Origin: Nitrospira sp.
Lineage (GTDB): Bacteria > Nitrospirota > Nitrospiria > Nitrospirales > Nitrospiraceae
DNA length: 64,000 nucleotides
Assembly (NCBI GenBank): GCA_015709715.1
Contig: CP054184.1
Location: forward strand, 915,001-979,000
Direction: 5' to 3'
The notes under the pieces are model-generated. The model worked only from the letters and a program-made list of their open reading frames with translations. It was not told the origin of the DNA and made no database searches. This document shows, piece by piece, positions 1 through 7,918 of the stretch. Made by a program: the position numbers and the translations under genes. Numbering within the stretch: position 1 is the first letter of the stretch; each line of letters opens with the position of its first letter.

Positions 1-1
1 T

Positions 2-544
2 GTCATGCTCGCGTTCCTGATGAATGGCGAGAAACTCCCGAAGGAGCATGGGTTTCCTCTGCGCCTGCTGGTTCCCGGCCTGTATGGGATCAAGAATGTG
101 AAATGGATTGTGGAGATCGAGGCCTACGCCGGTGACTATAAAGGCTACTGGCAACGCAAAGGCTGGACGGATGACGGCACGATCAAGATTTTTTCCCGCA
201 TCGACTCCCCAGGACACTATCAAACCTTACGCGGCCCCGAGCAACGGTTTCGCGGCATCGCGTTTGGTGGGCCCAATTCGATCAGCCGTGTCGAGATCAG
301 TTTTGATGCGGCGAGAACATGGGACTCGTGCGAAATCGAAACGCCGATGTCACCCTACTCATGGGTCATTTGGAACTATTCCTGGCGTCCGCCGAAACGA
401 GGGAAATATCAGGTCGCAGTCCGTGCGATCGACACTAAAGGTCAACTGCAGATTTCCGAACTGATCCGTCCGCAGCCGGCAGGAGCCAGCGGACTCCATA
501 CGATCATCGCGGACGTGGACACTATCGAGTCAGCGCAAAGCTAA
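2..544 (+). CDS. Sulfite-oxidase-type molybdoenzyme, C-terminal part (5' cut by window edge)
   Basis: The reading frame is open to the left edge, so this is the end of a longer gene. The visible ~180 residues match the Mo-cofactor oxidoreductase dimerisation domain that closes sulfite oxidase/YedY/nitrate-reductase-like proteins: a PLRLLVPGLYG segment near the start, followed by an Ig-like beta domain with the pattern VEISFDAARTWD (family: V-x-V-S-x-D-x-G-x-x-W). That start segment normally follows the Mo-pterin domain, which must lie upstream of the window. The family oxidises or reduces small oxyanions or sulfoxides in the periplasm. The substrate cannot be told from this end. A convergent small gene begins 10 bases downstream of the stop. 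Confidence 0.8.
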   Translation, partial: VMLAFLMNGEKLPKEHGFPLRLLVPGLYGIKNVKWIVEIEAYAGDYKGYWQRKGWTDDGTIKIFSRIDSPGHYQTLRGPEQRFRGIAFGGPNSISRVEISFDAARTWDSCEIETPMSPYSWVIWNYSWRPPKRGKYQVAVRAIDTKGQLQISELIRPQPAGASGLHTIIADVDTIESAQS

Positions 545-554
545 GCGTTTGCGG

Positions 555-1085
555 TCACTGCCCGCCGCTTCCACTTCGCGCTGTTGCAACGGTGGTGGTA
601 AACAACTCGACCATGGCACGCACACCCTTCCGCACGGCTTCCAACACCTCGTCCTTCGGCCCATATCCCAGAATGGCTTGATTCCAAAGACTCCCCGGCG
701 TTTTCTGTGCGGTATAGGCACCTGCGCTGCAATCCACATGGTAAGCCGCGATATACTGCTCGCCCACGGTCCAGACTTCGCAAGTAAAGAATCCCAGCTG
801 ATTGAGTCGTTCCGTCGCTTCCGGGGAGGGGCCCGTTGAACCTTCAAGCGCAATCCCTGGCAATTTATTCAGGAGAGTCGCCCTGGTCACGTCGGTTAGT
901 TCAGCGCCGCTGATACCGAGTTTCTCTGCTGTTCCCTGCGTCTGCACTTCCACCGACACGAACTTCTTGATCTGTCGCAGATCAGCCAAGGCCGCAGGAT
1001 CAAGGTTGGCCGCCAGTGCGGAAACCGCCGATCCACAGATATACAGCAACCACGCCAACACCACCGCTTCTCGCGCCAATCTCAT
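555..1085 (-). CDS. Secreted hypothetical protein
   Basis: A 176-aa protein with a clear N-terminal signal peptide: charged start (MRLAREA), hydrophobic core of ~15 residues and an Ala-rich cleavage region (SALAA) near residue 26. The mature part has no motif I recognise. It is rich in short alpha/beta-like segments and has one Cys in the middle (FFTCEVWTVG). The pattern 'VSVEVQTQGTAEKLGI' followed by 'LTDVTRATLLNKLPGI' resembles small Nitrospira periplasmic proteins of unknown role. It stands alone, convergent with the molybdoenzyme. A weak GGGGGA ribosome site precedes the ATG. Confidence 0.65.
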   Translation of the reverse strand: MRLAREAVVLAWLLYICGSAVSALAANLDPAALADLRQIKKFVSVEVQTQGTAEKLGISGAELTDVTRATLLNKLPGIALEGSTGPSPEATERLNQLGFFTCEVWTVGEQYIAAYHVDCSAGAYTAQKTPGSLWNQAILGYGPKDEVLEAVRKGVRAMVELFTTTVATARSGSGGQ

Positions 1086-1217
1086 GAGCTATCCCCCAAT
1101 CATCATCGGTCGTCCACCTCAACCAAGCTACGCCCACCTATAGTCGCTTCATATACCTCAGGGCGATCATCGAGGTCCAGTTCGGGCGAAGATCGGCAGA
1201 ACGCCCCTAACCGTTCT

Positions 1218-1868
1218 TCAGTAGCGAACTGCACCTACCTGCGCCGCATACTCCTGAAATATGAGGCGAGCCTCCTCCGCCAGCAATTGGACCTCCGGAA
1301 CCGTCCGATCTTGAGGGGCACGGCCCAACTGGCGATAGAACTGGTCGTCGTCAAAGCCGATCGCAGCCGCATCCTTCACGCTATTCCCGTAATAGATCCG
1401 GTCGAGGCGCGCCCAGTAAATGGCACCCAAACACATCGGACAGGGCTGAGCACTCGTATAGATGTCGCAGCCCTTGAGGTTAAAATGCTTCAGCGTTTGG
1501 GTCGCCGCGCGAATCGCCACGATTTCGCCGTGGGCAGTCGGGTCGTTCGTGGCAACTACGCGGTTCCATCCTTCGCCCACGATCATACGGTCTTTCACAA
1601 TCACAGCACCGAATGGGCCGCCATCCCCTGACTCCATGCCTCGACGGCTCAGCTCGATCGCCCGCCGCATGAAGCCTTCAGCTATATCTCGGTCGAGCCG
1701 CTCTCCCGTCGGCACCGCCGAGGCAGTTCGAGTCTCTCCGAGCCGCCAGACACTCTCCATCGCCAACAGTACAACAGCCGCGAGTTCCCGCATCATCCTA
1801 CGACGGCCGATGTCAGGACCACGGCTGACTCGCCCGTTCCTCGGTGTGCCGCCCCTTGCCGGAATCAT
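1218..1868 (-). CDS. Guanine-deaminase-like cytidine/nucleoside deaminase
   Basis: Member of the zinc CDA-fold deaminases, closest by eye to bacterial guanine deaminase, which converts guanine to xanthine. Visible motifs are GGPFGAVIVKD, the zinc-ligand/proton-shuttle motif DPTAHGEIVAIRAA (H and catalytic E present, with G where family members usually have A) and PCPMCLGAIYWAR with both zinc cysteines. The C-terminal segment GFDDDQFYRQLG also fits guanine deaminase. The start at 1868 overlaps the stop of the upstream pseudouridine synthase as ATGA, which suggests translational coupling. An unusual ~70-residue N-terminal extension contains a hydrophobic stretch from residue 25 (MMRELAAVVLLAM) that could be a signal or anchor. 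A start inside this extension is also possible. Confidence 0.8.
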   Translation of the reverse strand: MIPARGGTPRNGRVSRGPDIGRRRMMRELAAVVLLAMESVWRLGETRTASAVPTGERLDRDIAEGFMRRAIELSRRGMESGDGGPFGAVIVKDRMIVGEGWNRVVATNDPTAHGEIVAIRAATQTLKHFNLKGCDIYTSAQPCPMCLGAIYWARLDRIYYGNSVKDAAAIGFDDDQFYRQLGRAPQDRTVPEVQLLAEEARLIFQEYAAQVGAVRY

Positions 1869-2491
1869 GTTCGTACCCTCCTGCCGGATTCGCGCTGCGG
1901 TCCGGACTGGCCGGCCTGAACAATCCCGGTGACCTCCTCCCTGGTCAACTCACGCCATTGTCCTGGCAAAAGCCCCCCCAAGGCGATCGGACCGATGGCG
2001 ACCCTCACCAGCCGTAGCGTCGGATGCCCCACGGCAGCGGTCATACGCCGCACTTGCCGATTCCTTCCTTCGTACAACGTGAGCTGGAGCCAGGCGGTCG
2101 GAACGTGTTTTCGAAACCGGATCGAGACCGGTCGATCAGGTAACCGTGGCTCCGCCGTCAATACATGCGCTTGCGCAGGCCTCGTCCGTCTGCCGTTCAG
2201 CAGGACTCCCTGGCGCAGATGCTCCAATGCCCTGTCATCCGGGATCCGCTCGACTTGAGCCCAATAGACCTTTGGAAGGTAATGCCGAGGATCGGTAATC
2301 GCGCGAGCCAATGCGCCGTCGGATGTCAGCAAGAGCAGACCTTCGCTGTCCCGGTCCAGCCGCCCGGCGGCATACACGCCCCGGACACGGATGAACTCGG
2401 CCAGGGTCGTGCGTCCATCGGAATCGGTAAAACAGGGCAACACGTCGTAGGGCTTGTTGAAGGCAAGGGTCCGGCTCGCTGATCGCATCAT
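1865..2491 (-). CDS. rluE: 23S rRNA pseudouridine synthase, RluE type
   Basis: RsuA/RluB/RluE-family pseudouridine synthase without an S4 domain, as in RluE, which modifies U2457 of E. coli 23S rRNA. The catalytic motif AGRLDRDSEGLLLLTSDG contains the essential Asp. LAFNKPYDVL and the C-terminal EGRNRQVRRM signature are also present. The ATG at 2491 is chosen because GAGGAGG lies about 11 bases upstream and the family normally begins a few residues before the FNKP motif. A GTG at 2539 would add 16 residues. The gene ends in an ATGA overlap with the deaminase gene. Target base inferred from family only. Confidence 0.88.
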   Translation of the reverse strand: MMRSASRTLAFNKPYDVLPCFTDSDGRTTLAEFIRVRGVYAAGRLDRDSEGLLLLTSDGALARAITDPRHYLPKVYWAQVERIPDDRALEHLRQGVLLNGRRTRPAQAHVLTAEPRLPDRPVSIRFRKHVPTAWLQLTLYEGRNRQVRRMTAAVGHPTLRLVRVAIGPIALGGLLPGQWRELTREEVTGIVQAGQSGPQRESGRRVRT

Positions 2492-2614
2492 AGTGACTGC
2501 GCCCTCCTCACGCGCGGTGACGATGAGTGACCGTGGCACAGAAGCGGTGAACCCGGTGGCTGTGTGAATGGATCCGCCGATGATTGAAAGACTCGGCCCT
2601 GCACACTCGTGTTG

Positions 2615-3232
2615 TCAGTCGAGGCGTCTGAAGCGGGCCGCGTACTCTTCAAGGGGAACCGGAGTGGTAAAGAAGGCCGATTTACTCTTGGACCGGATAC
2701 GCATCCACACCAGCAACGTGCCATCCTTCTCTACTGTCAGCTCCTGCGCAATGTCGGAAATGTTCCGCAGCGGTTCTGGAACCTCGCCGCCCTCGAACCG
2801 AGTGCGTCGGATTGAAATGTGGTTGCGGCTGCAGGTCACTCGATCCTCCGGCTGCAGATCCAATTGATGGGCGGCAATCGCCCCTCCATGCCGGTTGACA
2901 AGTTCCAACGTATCGTCCTGAAGCACCTCGACCCGTGCGGCATCCTGCACGAGCTCCGCCGGCGCCGAAACTCCTAACATTGCATTGAGGGTCAGGCGAT
3001 TGCTCCGGTCGCGGTAAAAATCCATCGTGCCCGGTAAGGGCTCCCCCTGCAATTCGTAGATCCCACCGAGTTTCGGACATTCGGGTGCTGCTAGGCTCGG
3101 TTTCAGATTCGCGCTGGGCGGTAAGCCCACCGTCGTAGCCTGGCATCCGGCCAAAGAGAGGGCCAAACTCAGGCCGCTAAAGACCAGCGAGGGCAGATAC
3201 AAGCGGGAGACACGAGACTGAGGCGTGGACAT
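2615..3232 (-). CDS. Putative lipoprotein, unknown function
   Basis: About 205 aa from the ATG at 3232. The N-terminus is a lipoprotein signal: basic start, hydrophobic run (SLVFSGLSLALSL) and lipobox LAGC, so the mature protein is probably anchored by a diacylglyceryl Cys. The mature part includes ECPKLGGIYELQGEPLPG and alternating beta-like segments. I do not recognise the family. No Shine-Dalgarno site precedes the ATG. Instead a promoter-like pair (see 3239-3268) lies immediately upstream, so the message may be leaderless. An upstream in-frame start at 3277 would put residues before the signal and is less likely. Confidence 0.65.
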   Translation of the reverse strand: MSTPQSRVSRLYLPSLVFSGLSLALSLAGCQATTVGLPPSANLKPSLAAPECPKLGGIYELQGEPLPGTMDFYRDRSNRLTLNAMLGVSAPAELVQDAARVEVLQDDTLELVNRHGGAIAAHQLDLQPEDRVTCSRNHISIRRTRFEGGEVPEPLRNISDIAQELTVEKDGTLLVWMRIRSKSKSAFFTTPVPLEEYAARFRRLD

Positions 3233-3238
3233 GGGCGA

Positions 3239-3268
3239 AGTGTAACGAACCATCCTCTCGCCTGTCCA
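3239..3268 (-). promoter_or_regulatory. Candidate leaderless promoter of the lipoprotein gene
   Basis: On the minus strand TGGACA (3268-3263) is separated by 18 bases from TACACT (3244-3239), which ends only 6 bases before the ATG at 3232. No Shine-Dalgarno sequence is present. The geometry places the transcript start almost at the ATG. Confidence 0.4.
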
Positions 3269-3398
3269 GCCTGCCAATGCCGATGGGAGCAGCCGTGCCC
3301 CTCAGCCGATGGCCAAGCGGCGCTGCTTGACTTGGCCTCGCGCATCCATCAGCCTGATCCTACGGAAGGCACCTCATCTCGCACGGAGGAGATCGGTC

Positions 3399-4259
3399 AT
3401 GCGATGGGAAGGCCAACGGCAGAGCGGGAACATCGAAGATCGACGAGGGTGGGGACCGGCAAGGGCTGGAACGGGCATTGGGTTGGGTGGGCTCGTTCTG
3501 GTGCTCGCCATCAGCGCGCTGACCGGCACCAATCCACTGACGCTTCTCAACCTGCTGAGCGGCGTACAGAACATGACCGTCTCCACCGATAGCGACCAGC
3601 GCGGACCGACCGGGCCACCAGGGGACAAGCTCGGAGCCTTCGCGTCGGTTGTTCTCGCGGACACGGAGGACACCTGGCGGGCACTGCTCCCGAAGGTAGG
3701 ACGCCCCTATGGCGATCCGCAGATGGTGCTATTCACCGGTGCGGTTCGATCCGCTTGCGGCACGGCCTCATCCGCTGTCGGCCCGTTTTATTGCCCGGGC
3801 GACCGCAAGGTCTATTTGGACCTTTCTTTTTTCCAAGAACTGGAACAGCGGCTTGGTGCTCCGGGTGACTTTGCTCAGGCCTATGTGATCGCCCATGAGA
3901 TCGGTCACCACGTCCAAAACCTGCTCGGCATCGCAGAGAAAGTCCACCGCCTCCAACAACGGAGTTCCATCGTCGAGCGCAACGCCCTCTCTGTGCAGAT
4001 GGAACTACAAGCCGACTGTTTCGCCGGAGTCTGGGGCTACCATGCACGTCAGGATCGGAACCTCATCGAGCCTGGCGACTTCGAAGAAGGGCTGCGCGCC
4101 GCAGCCGCGATCGGCGACGACCGGCTCCAGAAGCTGGGGCAGGGCTACGTGCAGCCAGAAAGTTGGACCCATGGCTCGTCCGAACAACGCATGACCTGGC
4201 TGCGACGGGGTCTGCAATCCGGCGATCCCGCTGTCTGCGACACCTTTGCCGACAACTAA
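3399..4259 (+). CDS. Neutral zinc metallopeptidase, YpfJ family
   Basis: 286-aa protein of the YpfJ/KPN_00203 putative neutral zinc metallopeptidase family. It starts MRWEGQRQSGNIEDRRG, typical of the family. A single membrane helix follows (GLGGLVLVLAISAL, residues ~25-40), then a C-terminal domain with the zinc motif AHEIGHHVQN. A distal QADCFAGVWGYHA segment supplies the expected third ligand region. The ATG at 3399 is preceded by GGAGGAG at good spacing, so an upstream in-frame ATG at 3309 is rejected. The family is probably periplasmic or membrane-attached, with unknown substrates. Its TAA stop overlaps the opposing TAG stop of the Slp-like gene by four bases (CTAA). Confidence 0.88.
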   Translation: MRWEGQRQSGNIEDRRGWGPARAGTGIGLGGLVLVLAISALTGTNPLTLLNLLSGVQNMTVSTDSDQRGPTGPPGDKLGAFASVVLADTEDTWRALLPKVGRPYGDPQMVLFTGAVRSACGTASSAVGPFYCPGDRKVYLDLSFFQELEQRLGAPGDFAQAYVIAHEIGHHVQNLLGIAEKVHRLQQRSSIVERNALSVQMELQADCFAGVWGYHARQDRNLIEPGDFEEGLRAAAAIGDDRLQKLGQGYVQPESWTHGSSEQRMTWLRRGLQSGDPAVCDTFADN

Positions 4260-4813
4260 AATCCGATGCCGATTCCTTCGCCGCTTCTGATCCCCCCACC
4301 GCCGCCGATCCCGAACCCGCCGAACACACCCCAGTAGGGTCCCGGGATGCGCTGCTCATCGAGCTGATTCGGCTCCCAGCGATGCAGATGTATGACTTCC
4401 AGGGTGGGGTAACGGTAGTCCGCCTCATCCAACTTGTCGACGGCCGCACCTGTCACCTCACCGACGATCGTGACCCTGGTACCGTCGGTGACCGTGGCCG
4501 GATCGAGAAACTCTCGCTGCCAGGCAAAGAACCGCCCCCGCGACGCTGTGCGTTGTGCCGTAGGCGCGTCGCCTTCATCCAAGGGCAACTGCAAGACCTC
4601 AAACTGCGTCCCACCCTGAAGGGCTTTCGTCTTCAACACCTCGCCACCCCACACCACCACCTTGCCTCGATAGGCGTCGGGCGACTCCCATACCGTCGGG
4701 AAGGTGCCGGTTCGATCGATCTGTGGTTGAAGCGCGTCGGGAACGACGGAGGTGGTGGCGCAGCCGGACATGACGACCGGCAGCAACAGGAGCAAGGACA
4801 AGAAGAACGCCAT
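4256..4813 (-). CDS. Slp-family outer membrane lipoprotein
   Basis: 185-aa lipoprotein: hydrophobic signal MAFFLSLLLLLPVVMSGC with the lipobox ending in Cys18. The mature protein fits the Slp family (starvation-inducible outer membrane lipoprotein): an opening DRTGTFPTVWESPDAYRGK, then VVWGGEVLKTK, a VTDGTRVTIVGEVTG segment and YPTLEVIHLHRW. The tail is Gly-rich and low-complexity. The ATG at 4813 is chosen because it starts exactly at the signal peptide; an upstream ATG at 4888 would bury the lipobox. Physiological role in this organism is unknown. Confidence 0.85.
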   Translation of the reverse strand: MAFFLSLLLLLPVVMSGCATTSVVPDALQPQIDRTGTFPTVWESPDAYRGKVVVWGGEVLKTKALQGGTQFEVLQLPLDEGDAPTAQRTASRGRFFAWQREFLDPATVTDGTRVTIVGEVTGAAVDKLDEADYRYPTLEVIHLHRWEPNQLDEQRIPGPYWGVFGGFGIGGGGGIRSGEGIGIGF

Positions 4814-4958
4814 ATCGGGCAGTATAGCCGACGGCAAGATCGGATACCATGACCGCGGAAGCTTGGAGTCTGGATCGCCCATAGGCACGTTCCATCCGAC
4901 CGCACCTCTGGATTATACTGTCGAATCGACGAATCCCTACGAAAGGACCGACGTGCGT

Positions 4959-5993
4959 ATGAGTTGTTCAACAGTCGCGCAACCAGCCGCAATGATCCGC
5001 TGCTCCCTTGCTCTCCTTGCCGGTCTCAATCTAATGTCAGGCCCGTGGGCTACGGATGTAGCGGCCCTCGATGCTGCCGCCCTCGAACGCGCCAAACAGG
5101 CCACCATCGGCGTCCTGGAAGACACTCAGGATCAACGAACCCCCGACAAGCCCGGCAGGATCCTCGTGCGTGGCACCGGGTTTCACCTGCGTGACGGATA
5201 CATCGTCACGGCCCGCCACGCTGCGGAGAAAAACGATCCCACCACCGGCAGCGTCATTCCGAAACAGATTCGGATCCTGACGACCGATCTCCACGAATTA
5301 CCGGCCGATCTAGTCGGAGACAGCGCCTTCATGGATGTGGTGGTCTACCGCGTCGCCGAGGCCCATCGCGCGAAGGTGGCGGTCGGCACGGCTTTCGCGG
5401 CCGGTGACGTCCAACCAGGCCAGGAAGTCTTTACCGTCGGGTATCCCATGGGCTGGGGCCCGACGATGTCGTTCGGCCACCTCGGCAACACCAGCACGTT
5501 CCTGCAAACGGTCGACACAAGACTCCTTCAAGCCGACGTCGCCGCCTGCAGCGGCAACTCTGGCGGCGGGCTCTACAATGAGCGCGGTGAAGTGGTCGGC
5601 ATCATGCATGCGATCATTCAAACCGAACGGGATGACTCCACCGCCCGCTGCAGCCGAATGGCCTTTGCGATTCCCGCACTGCTGGCTGAACGGATCGTGA
5701 ACGCGGCGCTGGAAGGGAAACCCTTGACCTTCTCCAAGATGGGCATTCAAATGGCGGCCGTACGGGACGGCACGAAGTGGCGCATGGCAGTCAAGGATGT
5801 ATCGGAACCGGCCAAGTCGGCGGGGATTCAGAAGCATGATGTCATCATCGCAGTGGATGACACCGAGATCGACGACGCGGCCCATCTGAAGAATTATCTC
5901 ATTGAGCGCACGAGTCCCGGCCAACAGGTCCGCGTCAAGGTCCGTCGTCTCGATGCCGCCCTCACCTTCACCGTCACGCTGGGCGGAGGGTAG
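4959..5993 (+). CDS. Secreted trypsin-like serine protease with PDZ domain (HtrA-like)
   Basis: 344-aa protein from the ATG at 4959, which has GAAAGGA about 11 bases upstream. A TATACT -10-like box lies at 4914-4919. The N-terminus has a signal-like segment (MIRCSLALLAGLNLMSG). The protease domain carries the triad: His in VTARHAAE, Asp in SAFMDVVVYRV and the nucleophile in CSGNSGGGLY. A single C-terminal PDZ domain follows (VSEPAKSAGIQKHDVIIAVD, then VRVKVRR). HtrA/Deg-type proteins degrade damaged envelope proteins. The single PDZ domain and divergent triad surroundings make it HtrA-like rather than a clear DegP or DegQ. The protein is probably periplasmic. Confidence 0.85.
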   Translation: MSCSTVAQPAAMIRCSLALLAGLNLMSGPWATDVAALDAAALERAKQATIGVLEDTQDQRTPDKPGRILVRGTGFHLRDGYIVTARHAAEKNDPTTGSVIPKQIRILTTDLHELPADLVGDSAFMDVVVYRVAEAHRAKVAVGTAFAAGDVQPGQEVFTVGYPMGWGPTMSFGHLGNTSTFLQTVDTRLLQADVAACSGNSGGGLYNERGEVVGIMHAIIQTERDDSTARCSRMAFAIPALLAERIVNAALEGKPLTFSKMGIQMAAVRDGTKWRMAVKDVSEPAKSAGIQKHDVIIAVDDTEIDDAAHLKNYLIERTSPGQQVRVKVRRLDAALTFTVTLGGG

Positions 5994-6004
5994 GCTCTCA
6001 GTTC

Positions 6005-6784
6005 CTACGCAGGCAGGGCCTGGTACCAGCCGCTCGCCTGCACCAGTTGGAGCGGCACGTCGAAGAGTGCGCTCAGCCGCTGCTGTGTCAAGACGTGAGC
6101 CTTGTCACCGTCGGCCATGATACGCCCGGCCTTCAGCAGGATCACCCGCGAAACCTCGGGCGGAATCTCGTGCATGTGGTGGGTGACCAAGATGATGGTC
6201 TTGCCCTGCGCGATCAACCGCCTCAAGAGCGCCAGGTAATGGAAGCAGGCTTGGAGATCGAGTCCGCTGGTGGGCTCATCAAAGACCAGCACTCCCGGGT
6301 CATGCACGAGGGCCCGCGCCAGCAGGACCCTGCGCTGCTCACCCGTAGACATCTCACCGAACGATCGTGCCTTTAGATTCCCGGCACCCAATTCATCCAG
6401 CAACCGCCCGGCCCGCAGCAGATGGGATTCGCTGAACTCCTGGTACCGATAGGTCCCGATACTAGCATAGAACCCGGAGAGCACGACATCCAGCCCCCGC
6501 ACATGGTCCATGTAGCGATGTTGGAGATCATGCGACACCACACCGAGCCGCTTGCGCAGGTCCCACACGTTCCATCGGTCTTCCCCGAACACGCGGAGGG
6601 AGGGGGTCTCTTTGGGAACCGGGTGCAGTTCACCGGCGATCAGTTTGAGGATCGTCGACTTGCCGGCTCCGTTCGGACCGAGGATGACGGTCTGCTGCTT
6701 CTCCTCCAACACCAGCGACAACCCATCGAACACCAGCGCATCCCCACGATATACGGCGGCCTGGTTGAGTTCGAGGATCGTCAT
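6005..6784 (-). CDS. ABC transporter ATP-binding protein
   Basis: 259-aa ATPase subunit. Walker A is GPNGAGKST, the Q-loop region contains LGVVSHDLQHRY, the signature motif is MSTGEQRRVLLARAL and Walker B is VLVFDEPTSGLD, followed by the switch His in ILVTHHMHEI. The ATG at 6784 begins MTILELNQAAVYRG, the expected start of the fold. No permease gene is adjacent, so the substrate is unknown. The overall look (HEIPPEVSRVILLKAGRI) resembles stand-alone ATPases of the YlmA/iron-complex type. It follows aroC by 19 bases and is probably the last gene of that run. Confidence 0.88.
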   Translation of the reverse strand: MTILELNQAAVYRGDALVFDGLSLVLEEKQQTVILGPNGAGKSTILKLIAGELHPVPKETPSLRVFGEDRWNVWDLRKRLGVVSHDLQHRYMDHVRGLDVVLSGFYASIGTYRYQEFSESHLLRAGRLLDELGAGNLKARSFGEMSTGEQRRVLLARALVHDPGVLVFDEPTSGLDLQACFHYLALLRRLIAQGKTIILVTHHMHEIPPEVSRVILLKAGRIMADGDKAHVLTQQRLSALFDVPLQLVQASGWYQALPA

Positions 6785-6803
6785 GGACCGAAGGGAAGCC
6801 GGG

Positions 6804-7904
6804 TCACCGCATTGAGCCGGGAATTTTGGGAGTCGACGTGGACACATCGGCGTTTTGCGCCCGATGCAGCAGCGCATGGTCCATCAGGACGAGGGCCATC
6901 ATGGCTTCAGCGATCGGCGTGGCCCTGATCCCGACGCAGGGATCATGGCGGCCGCTGGTTTCGACCGTCGTGGGACGGCCCTCCTTATCAATCGACCGGC
7001 GTGGAATACGAATGCTCGAGGTGGGCTTGATGCCGATCGTGACGACCACATCCTGGCCCGTAGAAATGCCACCGAGGATCCCGCCGGCATGGTTCGTGAT
7101 GAACCCCTCCGGCGTCAGTTCGTCGCCGTGTTCAGAGCCGCGCTGAGCCACCGAGGCAAAACCCGCGCCGATCTCCACCGCCTTCACGGCGTTGATGCTC
7201 ATCATGGCTCCCGCGAGATCCGCGTCCAATTTCGCATAGACCGGCGCCCCCCACCCCACCGGGACCCCTTCAGCCACGGTCGTGACCTTGGCCCCCACGG
7301 AATCGCCGGCCTTTCTCAGCTCATCCATAAAGGATTCGAGCCGGCCCACCACCTCGGCGTCGGCGGCAAAGAAGGGGTTCCTCCCGACGGCGTCCCAACT
7401 CCGAAACGGTACGTCAATCGGCCCCAGTTGGCTAAGGTATCCGCGGATGAGAACGCCATGCCTCTCTTGCAACCACTTCTTCGCAATCGCGGCGGCCGCT
7501 ACCCGCACCGCCGTTTCCCGCGCCGAGGCCCTCCCACCTCCCCGATGGTCGCGGATGCCGTATTTCTGCCAGTAGGTATAATCGGCATGGCCGGGCCGGA
7601 AGGTGTCGATGAGATTGCCGTAGTCGCGGCTACGCTGGTCTTCGTTACGGATCAACAGGGCGATCGGCGTACCGGTGGTCCGGCCTTCGAAAACCCCTGC
7701 AAGGATTTCGACCGTATCGGATTCTTGCCGTTGCGTGACGTGGCGGGAAGTGCCGGGTTTGCGCCGATCGAGATCCTGCTGGATATCCGCCGCACTAAGG
7801 GCGAGACCAGGCGGGCACCCATCAACCACGCCACCGATCGCCGGGCCGTGACTCTCGCCGAACGAGGTCACGGTAAAGAGCCTACCGAAGGTGTTGCCGG
7901 CCAC
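6804..7904 (-). CDS. aroC: Chorismate synthase
   Basis: 366-aa chorismate synthase, which converts EPSP to chorismate, the last shared step of aromatic amino acid synthesis, using reduced FMN. The GTG at 7904 gives the canonical start [20 protein letters not shown]. Other signatures are [36 protein letters not shown] and the C-terminal [18 protein letters not shown] longer frame reaching upstream into aspS is open but does not look like AroC, which fixes the start. It follows aspS by 14 bases and precedes an ABC ATPase. Confidence 0.96.
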   Translation of the reverse strand: MAGNTFGRLFTVTSFGESHGPAIGGVVDGCPPGLALSAADIQQDLDRRKPGTSRHVTQRQESDTVEILAGVFEGRTTGTPIALLIRNEDQRSRDYGNLIDTFRPGHADYTYWQKYGIRDHRGGGRASARETAVRVAAAAIAKKWLQERHGVLIRGYLSQLGPIDVPFRSWDAVGRNPFFAADAEVVGRLESFMDELRKAGDSVGAKVTTVAEGVPVGWGAPVYAKLDADLAGAMMSINAVKAVEIGAGFASVAQRGSEHGDELTPEGFITNHAGGILGGISTGQDVVVTIGIKPTSSIRIPRRSIDKEGRPTTVETSGRHDPCVGIRATPIAEAMMALVLMDHALLHRAQNADVSTSTPKIPGSMR

Positions 7905-7918
7905 GCGCGATGGACTCC

